From Trichomonas vaginalis G3 (taxonomy: Eukaryota > Parabasalia > Trichomonadida > Trichomonadidae): a stretch of 64,000 nucleotides of DNA. Under the pieces are notes generated by a model that was not told where the DNA came from, made no database searches, and was given only the letters and a program-made list of their open reading frames with translations. Shown here in pieces: positions 9,453 to 19,257 of the stretch (positions are counted from its first letter, which is position 1; each line of letters begins with the position of its first letter). The stretch is from NCBI RefSeq assembly GCF_026262505.1, contig NC_067206.1, positions 28,287,896 through 28,351,895 on the forward strand, read 5' to 3'. Both the position numbers and the translations under genes were made by a program.

Positions 9453-11797
9453 TCATCTCATTGTAGTTCCATAGTCTGCAGAAACAAAAGTAGGTTTGTT
9501 TCCATATTGGTTAGGTTCTGAATGAACTTTAAACAATGTTTCATTTCTATATGTTTTCTTGAAATTTAACCTTTTATTTTCACCGAGTTCAGCCAAAGAT
9601 TGAACGTTATATGGTCGTAAGTAAAAAGGATTATTGTATTTGTGTACATTATCTTTCAGTACTTCCATTCTATGCTGAATATTTTCATCTGATGTTGGAG
9701 TCTTTTGTATGTCGGTAAACATTTTTCGATATTCTTCTACTATGTCAGCCGAATTTTGCTTAGACTCTTGGAAAGATTCCATATTCTCCATACACTTGTT
9801 GAGGGTCAAGATTTTTCGGCTGTTCCAAATCTTCATCTAGTTCTGTGAAGTTAGTTTCCAAAGGAGGGATTGTTCGTTTCCTTCAGGCTCTTCTAGCTGT
9901 TGTTGCTGAACTATTTCTTCCGTGTCTGGTTGTATCTGAACTTCTTCCTGTGGAGTTTCTTGTACCTCATCTGCTGGCATTTCATATATTCCGAGACCGT
10001 TTTTAACAAGTTCCCTCTCTAAGTCATCCGGACTCATAAACCTTTCTTCTTTCGTTCCGTCTCTATTTTTTACGCGTTTCATGAAGAGAGTTGAATTATC
10101 ATTTAGCTCTGACATCAAATATCTCGGAGTAAATTCATCCATGTCATTTGGATGATATGCTATTAAATCATATCCCTAGCGAGCTTGTATTTTCCAGGTT
10201 TGAGATTATATCCGATTTGATGCTGAGCCATAAAGCTAAATAGGTTCGGGTCAGTATTTCCTTCCTTGAACTTTCTAATAGCTTCTTTATATCTGTCACT
10301 AAAGTCAAGAGTATCTGGGTAAACCATAATCTTCCTTAAGCATTTTTAAGAATTCTTGGTTTCCTTTTTCTCTACTTCTTTTATGTCTTTGCTCTGTTTG
10401 TGGTTGTGTTGTGAGGTTTTGAGGTTGGTTGTTGTGTGGTTGTTGTTGTGGTGCTGTGCATTTTGAACTGTTGGTTGTTGTGTTGGTTGTTGTTGTGGTG
10501 CTGGATTTTGAACTGTTGGTTGTTGTGTTGGTTTTGGTGCATGCCTGTGTCTGTGTCCATGTGACGATGTAAATGTTTTAGGTAGTCCTGGTGCAGGTGC
10601 TTCTCTTGGAGGGTTTGGTGGTATATAAGTTCCACCAGCTGGCACATATGTTCCATCTGCAGCATAATGTCCTACTTGACTTTTCGTTTTTAAGAAAGCA
10701 TTTACTAGGTCTGTTTTGGTCTGTTGTAACTCTTTTTCTTGACTTTCCACAACAGCTGCTCTAACGGCGTCATAGGCACTTTGAACTGCCTGTCTCGTTG
10801 CTGCATCTGTTATTTTCGTCATATTTTGTGCTACTTCTCTTAACTCTTTGTCGAAACCTTCAGACTTCAGTTTCTTTCCAGATGAGAAGTCGTTCACTAG
10901 TTTCACCTTACTATGAAGAGCTTCGAAGGCATTCTTAAAGTCAGCATTCATTAAAGCTTCATTTGAACTGTCTTCATCCGCTTGTATTTTTGTCCTTATT
11001 GACCCTATAAGTTGGGCTGCTTTGGCGTTGGCTTGGGCATCTAACCAGTCATTATTAGCTTTTATATATTCTGCGCTTTTCATTGCCTTTTGCATGGCTG
11101 CGTCGTTATTTTTACTTTCTTGTGCTAAGTTTTCATACTGTACGGTTTGGTTTTGCAACTGTAAAAGTTTTTCTGCCTTTACATTTGCTTCAACTTCTTT
11201 TTTATACTCATCGCTATCCATATATGTCTTCATGGCTTTTTGTTTTATCTCTTCATCTTTCAGTACTTTATATTGAGTAGTATGGTTTTTCAAATTTATA
11301 ACATCTTGTTCCATTTTTGCTACTTCTGCTGCTTTTTCTGACACTTTTTTCGCATATTCCTCTGTACTTAGTTCTTTCAGTTGTTCTTCTTTCTTCTTTT
11401 TCTCTACGTTTAACTCATTGAGTTTCTTTGTGTGTCTGTCATATTCTAGTTTCTTTTCATTTTCATTTATTTGTTTCTGTATGTCTATGTTTGACTTTTT
11501 GACATCTGTTATTTGATTTTTGAGTGAACTCAAATTCATTTGACTTTGAGGGTTATAAGCTGTTCCGTCTGCAGCTCCACCATAGCCTGCCATTTTCGCT
11601 AAAAGTGCCGCTCTTAAACCTCCACTCTGTGCACCAATAACTCGGTTTAAAAGCATAGGGTTGCTTGACATTTGTTGCAACATAGTGGGGTCATTCATCA
11701 TTTGTTGTTGCAACTGTTGTTGTGGTGTCAGTTTTACTATTGGATGTTTCAATGCTCCCTTCCTCTTACGTATATTCTTACGTAGCTTACGTGGCAT
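9453..11797 (-). pseudogene. Large coiled-coil, Gln/Pro-rich protein (unit 1, broken)
   Basis: Unit 1 copy of the gene at 38092. The Gln/His/Asn/Pro-rich low-complexity segment in the middle is longer here than in unit 2, from extra copies of a short repeat. The frame is broken. Confidence 0.55.
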
Positions 11798-12191
11798 TTT
11801 AAGTGAAGTTAAAAAGCGGTTTTTGACAGATGTTTATATGACACTTTTTGTTCAGCTCAAAAAACTACTTGGTCAAAGTGTTGTCGGTTTTGTAAAATAT
11901 TTGTTATATTGTTCTATAATATTTTTTTAAAGTACTCAAATATATACTTTAGAAAAGTGGGTCTATCTCTATGAGCGTTGACGATAGACCATTATTTGTT
12001 CGAACAAATATATACTATCGTATGTTAAAAATATTTTGACAAGTGTAATGTTCGTGTAAAGTCCATCCAGTCAAAAGTTTGTCCGATGGTGAAAAATATG
12101 TATTTAAAAGTCAAAATGTGAAGTTATCTTCTCAAATATTTGAGATGGAACGGTTTGCCAACGGAGACTTTTCAATAAAATAAAATTATAG
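11798..12191. promoter_or_regulatory. Palindrome-rich divergent control region (unit 1)
   Basis: This 394-bp gap separates two divergent genes. It holds a hairpin GGTCTATC/GATAGACC (11960-11990), an 18-bp perfect palindrome centred on TTCGAA (11993-12010), a 16-bp perfect palindrome centred on AATATT (12130-12145), and the left arm (12149-12168) of an imperfect inverted repeat. The right arm (12197-12218) covers the first codons of the downstream gene. Operators for dimeric regulators or a replication origin are both possible. Neither is shown by the sequence. Confidence 0.5.
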
Positions 12192-13471
12192 ATGGGGTCT
12201 CCGTTGACGAAAACGGTTTATTTCAAACTTTTCTATGAGTGGTCCGAAAAAAACAGTTCATTTTTCATAATGGAAGGAAGAACAAGTGTCGCAAACAATT
12301 CGTCGACTACCTCTGCAGTTAAAGTTCCTACAACTTATGTCTCACCATTCTCAAAACCCTTACGACCTCCTATAATACCAAAGCAACTTCCTCATACAAT
12401 TGCAAACAAATTGTCCAACAATTTGAGTTCTTCTTCTCAAAACACAACAGAAACAACTCAGCCAACAGGTCAGGCAACAACAACTATCGGAACAGAAGCA
12501 TTTTCAGAAGAAGTTCATACCAATCAGACTCCAATCGAACATACAGAAACACAACCACCCGAAAATACAGAAACACATCCAATCGAACATACAGAAACAC
12601 ATTCTGCAATGACCACTAGGTCGCAAACACGATATATCGCCTTTAGCAAACAATTTAAGTCTCAAATTCAAGACACACAAGATAGAGACACTCCTCTTTC
12701 AGAGAAAGTTCGTAGAAAATACGCAAAGAAAAGGTTGAATTGTTAGATAAGTTAAATGAACAGTGGGGTTCAGAAGACAATCGAGATTATAACGAGATGT
12801 TTCAAGCTGTCATGGATGCCATTCAGCCTTTTGAAAACGAAATCAAAGACCCTGGCGTACTTGTTGACATGTTTGCTTCATATTTACCTGTTACTGCCAA
12901 TCTCATAGCGTTGCAAGCTATTGACCAGTTCATTCACTTGTTTCCAAAGAACTTGCAGAAGCATTTACAAGAAGTTAAAATTGCTGAATTTGTCCGTATA
13001 TATCCAAATTCATACAATTATTTGGAAGAATTGAATGAACATGGTGAAAGGTCATTCTATTTATATTTCTACACAAAAGACAACCAGTCAAAACGACTAT
13101 ACTGCATTGAACCTATGCCTCAATTCTTAGACAATTTCCACGTTATAACAACTGTTGCTTTAGATATTCCTGCCAGAGTTCCATATGGAGGAACAGTAAC
13201 CATCTCAAGCTTTCCCAAGGACTATAAAGGAAAGCCTCTCACAATTGCAAAATTCACACACAGCAGTTGCCAATTTGTTCAAGATGTCGAGTTCCATTTC
13301 CTCAACAATACGACTTTCATCATAGAGACTCCTCAAGAAGGTATATACAAAGTTTTCATCGCAGGATTTGTTGCTCCCAATGGCGAAGAAGAAGTCGAAG
13401 AAATCCTCACCTCAGAGAGCGAAGAAGAAGAAAATTTCCAAGACATTCAAGATTCAGAATATACCGAATAA
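12192..13471 (+). pseudogene. Unknown Thr-rich/acidic-tail protein (unit 1, broken)
   Basis: Unit 1 copy of the gene at 40786. It is near-identical but the frame is broken. The acidic tail is two residues shorter than in unit 2. Confidence 0.5.
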
Positions 13472-13792
13472 AAAAAACAATTTAAGACTAAAAATTTAAT
13501 TTTATTATAATATTTTTATTTTTTTCATCTGGTCTTTGTATCATTCCTCCTCTAGTTTCTCCGGGGCTAGAAGGGGCGCAGCCCCTGGAAGCCCCACGCA
13601 CCTGACCTATATCCAAAATAAAAAAAATTAATTTCATGTCCGCAAGACTTCAACTAGAAAAATAAATACATTATATTATAACAAATCTATATCAAGCATT
13701 AAAAAATCATACTTCATTGCATTCAATTTGTCTGGCAAATGATGTCAGAAGTTCTCAAAATTGTGAGAATCATAATTAATTTACCATCTACG

Positions 13793-14710
13793 TTAATTGA
13801 ACATTTCATTTGTACAGATTGTAATATTACGAGTATCGCGCCATAAAAGAGGCTTTTCTTTGTATGTTTTATAAAAGCAATCCCAAAGTTTGTATGGAGC
13901 TTGCGTTCTGTTGCATTTTTGGTTATATGGTTTACACTTCGCACGATAGAAATGAAAGATTTTGGTGTTATTCCCAAACTTTCTGAAATCAAATTCGTTA
14001 TATTTTTGAGGGAAAACTATTCTTGAGTCTATAAACATTTTGTTTAATACTCTTTGATCATTGTACCAACGGCCCATGTGTCCATTGAGCCATTTCAAGT
14101 ATTCAATGGATTTATTCAGAATATTATCATTTATGTACTTAAAATTATTGAATACCATAACACCGGCGTTAAAGTAATTTTTGAATCCTTCAAATCTTCT
14201 TGCAAAATCAAAAACTACGATTGCAGATTGGTTGTTGAAATCATGGAAGTACATATCTTTAATATCTTGTACTACAATTGCATCTCCATCTAATTGTAAG
14301 AATCTTTCCATTTCAGGATGCGCATTAGGAAAAACAATTCGAATATAAGTGTCGTACCCAACTATCCATATTCTTTTAGTCAAGTACCGTGTTTGGTATG
14401 TTTCGAAATAGAATTTTGTATTAAGGATTGGGCGTTCTGCAAAATGAGTTTTATATTTTGGTAATAAATCTGCATTGACAGTTGTAATATAAAAGGAAAT
14501 ATGTTGATCTGGATGTGCATTGACTACGGCGTATATAGCTGGTCCAAGATTGAAAAGGTCTCCTGACCATGACAATAAAACATTCATGTTACTGTGGAAT
14601 TCTCCATTATACGTGATACCGCCAATAGTTGAAAACAAAACGATGATAAATACTGATTCAATGACTAATATATATATGGAAGATTTTTGAAATATAAAAC
14701 CAAAACTCAT
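13793..14710 (-). CDS. GT8-family glycosyltransferase, type II membrane protein (unit 1)
   Basis: The 305-residue product has an N-terminal membrane anchor (about residues 10-32, hydrophobic, ending before the luminal domain). The catalytic domain shows GT8 hallmarks: a DxD-type motif in LQLDGDAIVVQDI (metal and nucleotide-sugar binding), FNAGVMVFNNF, and a late IFHFYRAKCKPY segment matching the family's HxxGxxKPW region. The enzyme should act in the Golgi lumen, transferring a sugar from a nucleotide donor. The acceptor cannot be told. Near-identical to the copy at 42396. It lacks the TTTTTAY start motif of the element genes. Confidence 0.75.
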   Translation of the reverse strand: MSFGFIFQKSSIYILVIESVFIIVLFSTIGGITYNGEFHSNMNVLLSWSGDLFNLGPAIYAVVNAHPDQHISFYITTVNADLLPKYKTHFAERPILNTKFYFETYQTRYLTKRIWIVGYDTYIRIVFPNAHPEMERFLQLDGDAIVVQDIKDMYFHDFNNQSAIVVFDFARRFEGFKNYFNAGVMVFNNFKYINDNILNKSIEYLKWLNGHMGRWYNDQRVLNKMFIDSRIVFPQKYNEFDFRKFGNNTKIFHFYRAKCKPYNQKCNRTQAPYKLWDCFYKTYKEKPLLWRDTRNITICTNEMFN

Positions 14711-15198
14711 TTAACCCTTGACGTCAAATTTTTGTGGCTCGCCAAGCTCTGTTTTAGCTTGATTTTCATAACACAATAAGATCTCTATATTGATATGTTA
14801 TCTCGAAATCAAATGAAAGTCATGTTTCATATTCATTTTTACTATTCTTTAAATTCTGAGTATAATGAACTTCGTTTTTGTCGATGTCTTTTTATATCTC
14901 ACCCTGTATCTTTTCTTTTTAGTAACTCAAACATGGTATAATCCTCTGTTGTCATATGTGTGTCAAAAAAGTGTTTGCTATAAAAGGGAAAGTACCGACA
15001 AATAACCGTTTTTCGCTGTCAGATTGATTTTTTATCAAAATATTGTGTATGCTATTTATTTGGAACTACAATAGCGAAAGTAAAATATATTGATATTGCC
15101 TGTTGAAATGATAAAGTAAATAGCATGAATATTCCTGAGATAATCATAAATATAAAAAACGATAATTGGTGTTTGGTCGGACGATAACCTTAAAAGAT
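14711..15198. promoter_or_regulatory. Divergent intergenic region between the two glycosyltransferases (unit 1)
   Basis: This 488-bp AT-rich gap has no convincing gene. It must hold the upstream signals of both glycosyltransferases, but no TTTTTAY motif sits at the expected distance from either ATG, and no other clear box is visible. An in-frame TTG at 15166 is not a plausible eukaryotic start. Confidence 0.4.
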
Positions 15199-16102
15199 AT
15201 GAGTTATGCTCTGGTTAAATTATGGACAAATTTTGGATCAATAACATTTTTATCCTTGCTATGTATATTCTTTTCAGTCATTTTTGGTACTTCAATAATT
15301 GAAACAAGCGGATATTCACAAGTTATTGGCCCTGGATTATCAAATCTTAAACCTGATCGAGAATTAAGTAAAGACAAATACTCAATCATATACCTAAGTA
15401 GTTTCCGTCGAATTCCAATTCTATCTAAAATATTAAACTCACTTTTAAAGCAAGAATCTAAGCATTGCGAAAAAATTTACATATATTGGAACGATTTCAA
15501 GCATTCAATACCGGCTCCTAATTTAACTGCATATAACATTTCAAACTCTACAGTTCCTATTGAAATAATTGATACTGAAATGAGAGAACTTGTTGCTCGA
15601 TTTTTAATACCCCAAAACCTCGAGACTCAGACCATATGCAATATTGATGATGATATTTTCGTTAATTTTACAGCTTTAGACACTGCTTTTGAAGAATTTA
15701 AACGTAGAGGCTTTCCATTGTCAGTTTTCGGAAATTACGCAACTCTTTGGAGAAAAGGAAAGTATAGCTGGAAGAGAGGCCGTGATTTCAACATTGTTCT
15801 TACTGGACTTTCCTTTATAAACGTAGATTTGTTTGAAATCTATCATTCATATAAATATAAAAGCGTAATAGACTATTCGGCTGAGAAAAACAATTGTGAA
15901 GACTTCATCATGAACTACGTAGCGTATGACGCTTTCGGGAATCGCCCTATCTATTATAATATAAAGCACCACCTTCAAAATACAATTGGGCTGTCAAGAA
16001 GCCTTCAACAGCAAAGCAAGAGTAGAATGCTTGAAGTTCCTCGATAAATCTTTCGATTTCGTTGAAATCACCAGAAATACTTCAGTTCCAATTCAAAAAT
16101 AA
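15199..16102 (+). pseudogene. GT64 (exostosin-like) glycosyltransferase (unit 1)
   Basis: Unit 1 copy of the gene at 43802. The catalytic core is readable, but the reading frame does not run through the whole locus. Confidence 0.65.
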
Positions 16103-16840
16103 TTATCTCATCAAAAAATGGCACCTTTAGAAATTTATATATGTATTTGCCTGATATAAAAACCTATCATTTATACGCTTTTGTTATTATCTCATAGTAT
16201 TTAAATGACATAAGGTTATGTTAGTTGCGAGTATCTAGATATGAATGTTGTTAATAAAACATACATATAAAAGCAAAGGATCCCTTATTCACAGGGATTC
16301 ATTTCTATGACATGTATGTCCTTGCAGTGTTATTATATATAACTCAACATTCATTGATGTATACATAGCACGATGGAGGTGAAATATATTGCCACGTTGG
16401 GGTCCTATAGCTCCAATGAGGAGCTTCACTCTAAGAGATGACGATTAAATTGAATTTTGGTAAAAAAATCGAATTTATTGAGTGACTTTCTTCAACATAA
16501 TCGACAATCTCACAATGAAATATGATATTCAAATTGTGTTCGATATATATTTATAATAAAATTGAATAATCAATTTTTTAATGGTGGATTTGAATAATCA
16601 CCGCTTTAGTTTACAACTATTCAATTTTCTGCACTTCGAGGTCTTTTTTCTCTTGATAGAATAGATATCATTCTGCATAAGCATGGCTATAACATGACCA
16701 TATCATTATCTACCTATCTGTCGTTTCAGATATCAAAAAGAAGAGATTTGATCAAAACCTTAAACATTGGAGTTTTCACTGAGAGCCCGCTGATCAAGAT
16801 TTTCAAAATTGGCCCATCCGATGTTCATTTTTTATTGAAA
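16103..16840. other. Gene-free AT-rich spacer inside the cassette (unit 1)
   Basis: No open frame of note. A short ATCCCT/AGGGAT hairpin lies near 16282-16300. The equivalent stretch in unit 2 is nearly identical. It may be the former 3' flank of the captured glycosyltransferase gene. Confidence 0.4.
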
Positions 16841-16984
16841 TAAGGTCAGGTGAGTGGGGCTTCCAGGCGCGTTGCGCCCTCTAGCCCCTAAGAAATTTTG
16901 CCCAAGACCCAAGAGGAGGACCGAACCCCAGCCGACCAGCCGGTGACAAAACCAAAACCGTTGTTATTTACATCATATTAATGG

Positions 16985-17085
16985 TGTCATTTTTATATCA
17001 CTTTTAATATGTCACTTTTGTGTCACTTTTCACAAATTATATATGTTTTCATATTTTGTCACTTTTCTGTCACTTTTCGGGTAAA
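16985..17085. repeat. TGTCACTTTT iteron-like repeats upstream of the methyltransferase (unit 1)
   Basis: Five or six direct copies of TGTCACTTTT or close variants (GTCATTTTT, ATCACTTTT) lie within 100 bp. The same word recurs at 19200-19210 after the hairpin array and, inverted, near the left end of the inserted transposon in unit 3. The region also contains the TTTTTATT motif before the methyltransferase ATG. Confidence 0.6.
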
Positions 17086-17107
17086 ACATTTTTATTATTA
17101 TATATAA

Positions 17108-17926
17108 ATGAATTTTACAAAACCGCTGTTACCGTTCTTTGGAAATAAGAGTAGATGTAAAGATATTATATTGAGAGAACTTAAGAAACTACCGAATGGT
17201 CTAACATTTGTAGATTTGTTCGGTGGAAGTTTCTATATATCCCATTTGTGCCATACAATATTCCCAGACTCAAAGATTATATGCAATGACTTCGACAACT
17301 ATATGTACCGTCTCAAACATATTCCAGACACAAACAATATATTGAAAGAGTTAAAAGAAAAGATACCTATAGGTAAGATGGAACGTATACCATTAGATAA
17401 GAAAATATATGTGAGAGAGGTTTTGAAAAAAGCAGAATATATAGACTGGGATAGTATATCTGCTAGACTATTATATAGTGGTGCTATAAGAGTTCATGAC
17501 ATTGAAACACTTATGTCAAAAGTTTTATATCTTAACTATACAAATGTTTTCAAAGAGGACATAGAAAAATATATTGAGGGTATAGAGTTTGTGAGATGTC
17601 ATTGGACAGAGTTGTATGAAAAATATAAAGACAAGGAAAATGTTTTCTTTATAGTGGACCCGCCGTTCTATAACACATGGGATTTTCAATACCAAGTAGA
17701 CTGGACTTTGAGAGACTCTTTAGAAACTTTAGACGTTATACATAACCATCCATGCTTTTACTTTACATCCGATAAAAGTGGTTTGGAAACCGTTATGAGA
17801 TGGTTAGAGGACATACATGACTATGAGTTTATATATGACAAGATAGAATATGAGAGAGGTCCTATAAACTGGAGAAAGTGTCATAACAAAGAAATTTTAT
17901 TAGTAAGTAAATGTGGTTTGAAATAG
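17108..17926 (+). CDS. D12-class DNA adenine-N6 methyltransferase (unit 1)
   Basis: The 272-residue product has the layout of Dam/D12 enzymes: PFFGNKSR at residues 9-16 (family PxxGxK), the SAM-binding FVDLFGGSF at about 37-45, an ICNDFD acidic loop at about 58-63, and the catalytic VDPPFY (DPPY-type) at about residue 183. It should transfer methyl from S-adenosylmethionine to adenine N6 in DNA. The target sequence is unknown. In the element it could mark its own DNA or protect it from a nuclease, which is inference. TTTTTATT lies 11 nt upstream of the ATG. The last 16 bp overlap the next small gene. Confidence 0.85.
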   Translation: MNFTKPLLPFFGNKSRCKDIILRELKKLPNGLTFVDLFGGSFYISHLCHTIFPDSKIICNDFDNYMYRLKHIPDTNNILKELKEKIPIGKMERIPLDKKIYVREVLKKAEYIDWDSISARLLYSGAIRVHDIETLMSKVLYLNYTNVFKEDIEKYIEGIEFVRCHWTELYEKYKDKENVFFIVDPPFYNTWDFQYQVDWTLRDSLETLDVIHNHPCFYFTSDKSGLETVMRWLEDIHDYEFIYDKIEYERGPINWRKCHNKEILLVSKCGLK

Positions 17927-18042
17927 GACTACTTGTTTTAGGTTTTTTCCATTGTGTCATTTATTTATTTGACGTGGCAGAAAAGTACAGAGAATATGAA
18001 GATGAACCAATGCCTGCAAATGTTCAGCATATGTACTCGTAA
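17911..18042 (+). CDS. 43-residue single-pass membrane micro-protein (unit 1)
   Basis: An ATG inside the end of the methyltransferase gene opens a 43-codon frame. Residues 4-21 (EIGLLVLGFFHCVIYLFD region) are a clear transmembrane segment, followed by a charged tail with YREYEDEP. It is identical in unit 2. The overlap suggests translational coupling or a shared transcript. Function unknown. Confidence 0.5.
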   Translation: MWFEIGLLVLGFFHCVIYLFDVAEKYREYEDEPMPANVQHMYS

Positions 18043-18065
18043 GAGATATTTTTATCTAATATTAA

Positions 18066-18152
18066 ATGGACGCACAGAACTTAGCGAATGCACAGCAACC
18101 TGGACAACCAAACCCAGAGAATATTCCAAATGAAGTTAGAATACTCTCGTAA
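18066..18152 (+). CDS. 28-codon micro-ORF just before the hairpin array (unit 1)
   Basis: A short open frame (starts MDAQNLANAQQPGQ) is preceded by TTTTTATC exactly 9 nt before the ATG, the spacing seen at larger genes. It is identical in unit 2. It could be a real peptide, or it could mark a promoter that transcribes the hairpin array just downstream. Confidence 0.4.
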   Translation: MDAQNLANAQQPGQPNPENIPNEVRILS

Positions 18153-18193
18153 ACGAAAAAGATGATTTGACGCAGTCAAATCCTCTCTCTCAA

Positions 18194-19153
18194 AAAGTGG
18201 ACTTTACATGGCAAATTTCAAATGCATGTAAGGTCCACTTTGATCAGTTTCAGGATGGAATTGGAGGCCATGAGGTACTGACATTGCATCAGTATCTCAT
18301 AGCCTCCAATCCCTTCAAAAAATGGGAGAAACTTTGGTCGAATAATTTAACATTCGGCCAAAGCTTCTCCCATAATTAATGAGAATGAAAGGGTAAGAGG
18401 CATATAGGGTCACTATATACCTCTTACCCTTTCATTTTCATTTGGAGGTCAACAAACCCGGAGTTAATTGCAAACAATTAACTCCAAATTTGTTTATGTT
18501 AAGGAAGGAATTGGAGGGTAAGAGGTACATAGTATGAATATGTACCTCCTACCCTGCAATTCCTTCTAGAAAGTTCCAAAACTTTGGGTTAATTGCAAAC
18601 TATTAACCCAAAGTTTTGGAACTTTCAAGTGGAGATGGAAGGCTTTGGGGTATACATTAATATAATATACCTCAAAGCCTTCCATCTCCACTACAAATGG
18701 GAGAAAGTTTGTCCGAATAGTTTAACATTCGGACAAAGTTTCTCCCATCTTTCAATGTAATTGCTACCTGTGAGGTACTGACTTGAAGTCAGTGCTTCAC
18801 AGGTAGCAATATCCAAAAATTTAAAAACATTTTATCAGTTCGTTAGAGAACTAGAGCCTCCTAGGTACTGAACCAGAATCAGTGCCTAGGGGACTCTAGT
18901 GATCTATATAAATCTGAGAAACTTTGAGGAAATTGTTCGACATTTCCTCAAAGTTTCTCAGCAATTTAGCGATGAATGTTCGTTATCGTGTAGATATTTA
19001 TAATATATACATGATAACAAACATTCCCCGCTAAAAGATGTAAAATCTTATAAGAAATAATTGCAAAAGAATAACAAATTGCAACAAATTTTATATGAAA
19101 CTGAACCTTATGAGGTAGTGATTCAAGATCACCGCCTCATAAGATTCAGTTTC
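18194..19153. repeat. Array of 14 long near-perfect hairpins (unit 1)
   Basis: Arms (left/right): 18194-18210/18225-18241; 18260-18281/18289-18310; 18322-18343/18352-18373; 18381-18406/18414-18439; 18451-18470/18475-18494; 18504-18531/18539-18566; 18569-18593/18602-18626; 18628-18654/18666-18692; 18697-18718/18727-18748; 18760-18784/18786-18810; 18850-18871/18879-18900; 18914-18933/18942-18961; 18966-18997/19003-19034; 19097-19122/19128-19153. Stems are 17-32 bp, and two (25 and 20 bp) are perfect. Most loops are 5-11 nt and spacers mostly 1-20 nt. A minor 8-bp hairpin precedes at 18164-18182. Hairpins share apical and basal words, for example GAGGTACTGA, GGGTAAGAGG and GGGAGAAA. No gene fits: a frame at 18167-18379 merely follows the palindromes. 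Confidence 0.9.
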
Positions 19154-19257
19154 AATCTCAAGTATCTCAAAAGTAAGGCTCTATTTTTTGCCATGTAAAG
19201 TGTCACTTTTCTGTCAAACAGTTTTTATCGTTTTCGTTTACAACAATACAAACTGCA

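Larger units (their letters stand above)
13545..16920. mobile_element. Glycosyltransferase cassette bounded by GC-rich inverted repeats (unit 1)
   Basis: Arms at 13545-13610 and 16841-16920 are imperfect inverted copies. Both contain GGTCAGGTG, GTGGGGCTTCCAGG and CTAGCCCC around a small GC-rich palindrome, and both extend to AGAGGAGGA. They are strikingly GC-rich next to the AT-rich surroundings. Between them lie only two divergent glycosyltransferase genes and noncoding DNA. The arrangement suggests a captured, possibly once-mobile cargo block. No target-site duplication could be made out by eye. Confidence 0.65.

Noticed and set aside
15166-15198. Upstream extension of the GT64 gene to 15166
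   Set aside because: It would start on TTG. The first ATG at 15199 gives a normal short N-terminus before the membrane anchor.
18167-18379. 70-codon open frame running through the first hairpins
   Set aside because: Its sequence simply follows the palindromes, has no start motif and resembles no protein. The noncoding hairpin reading explains it better.
18194-19153. Possible CRISPR array
   Set aside because: There is no constant repeat with unique spacers, the palindromes differ in sequence and length, no cas genes are present, and the context is eukaryotic.
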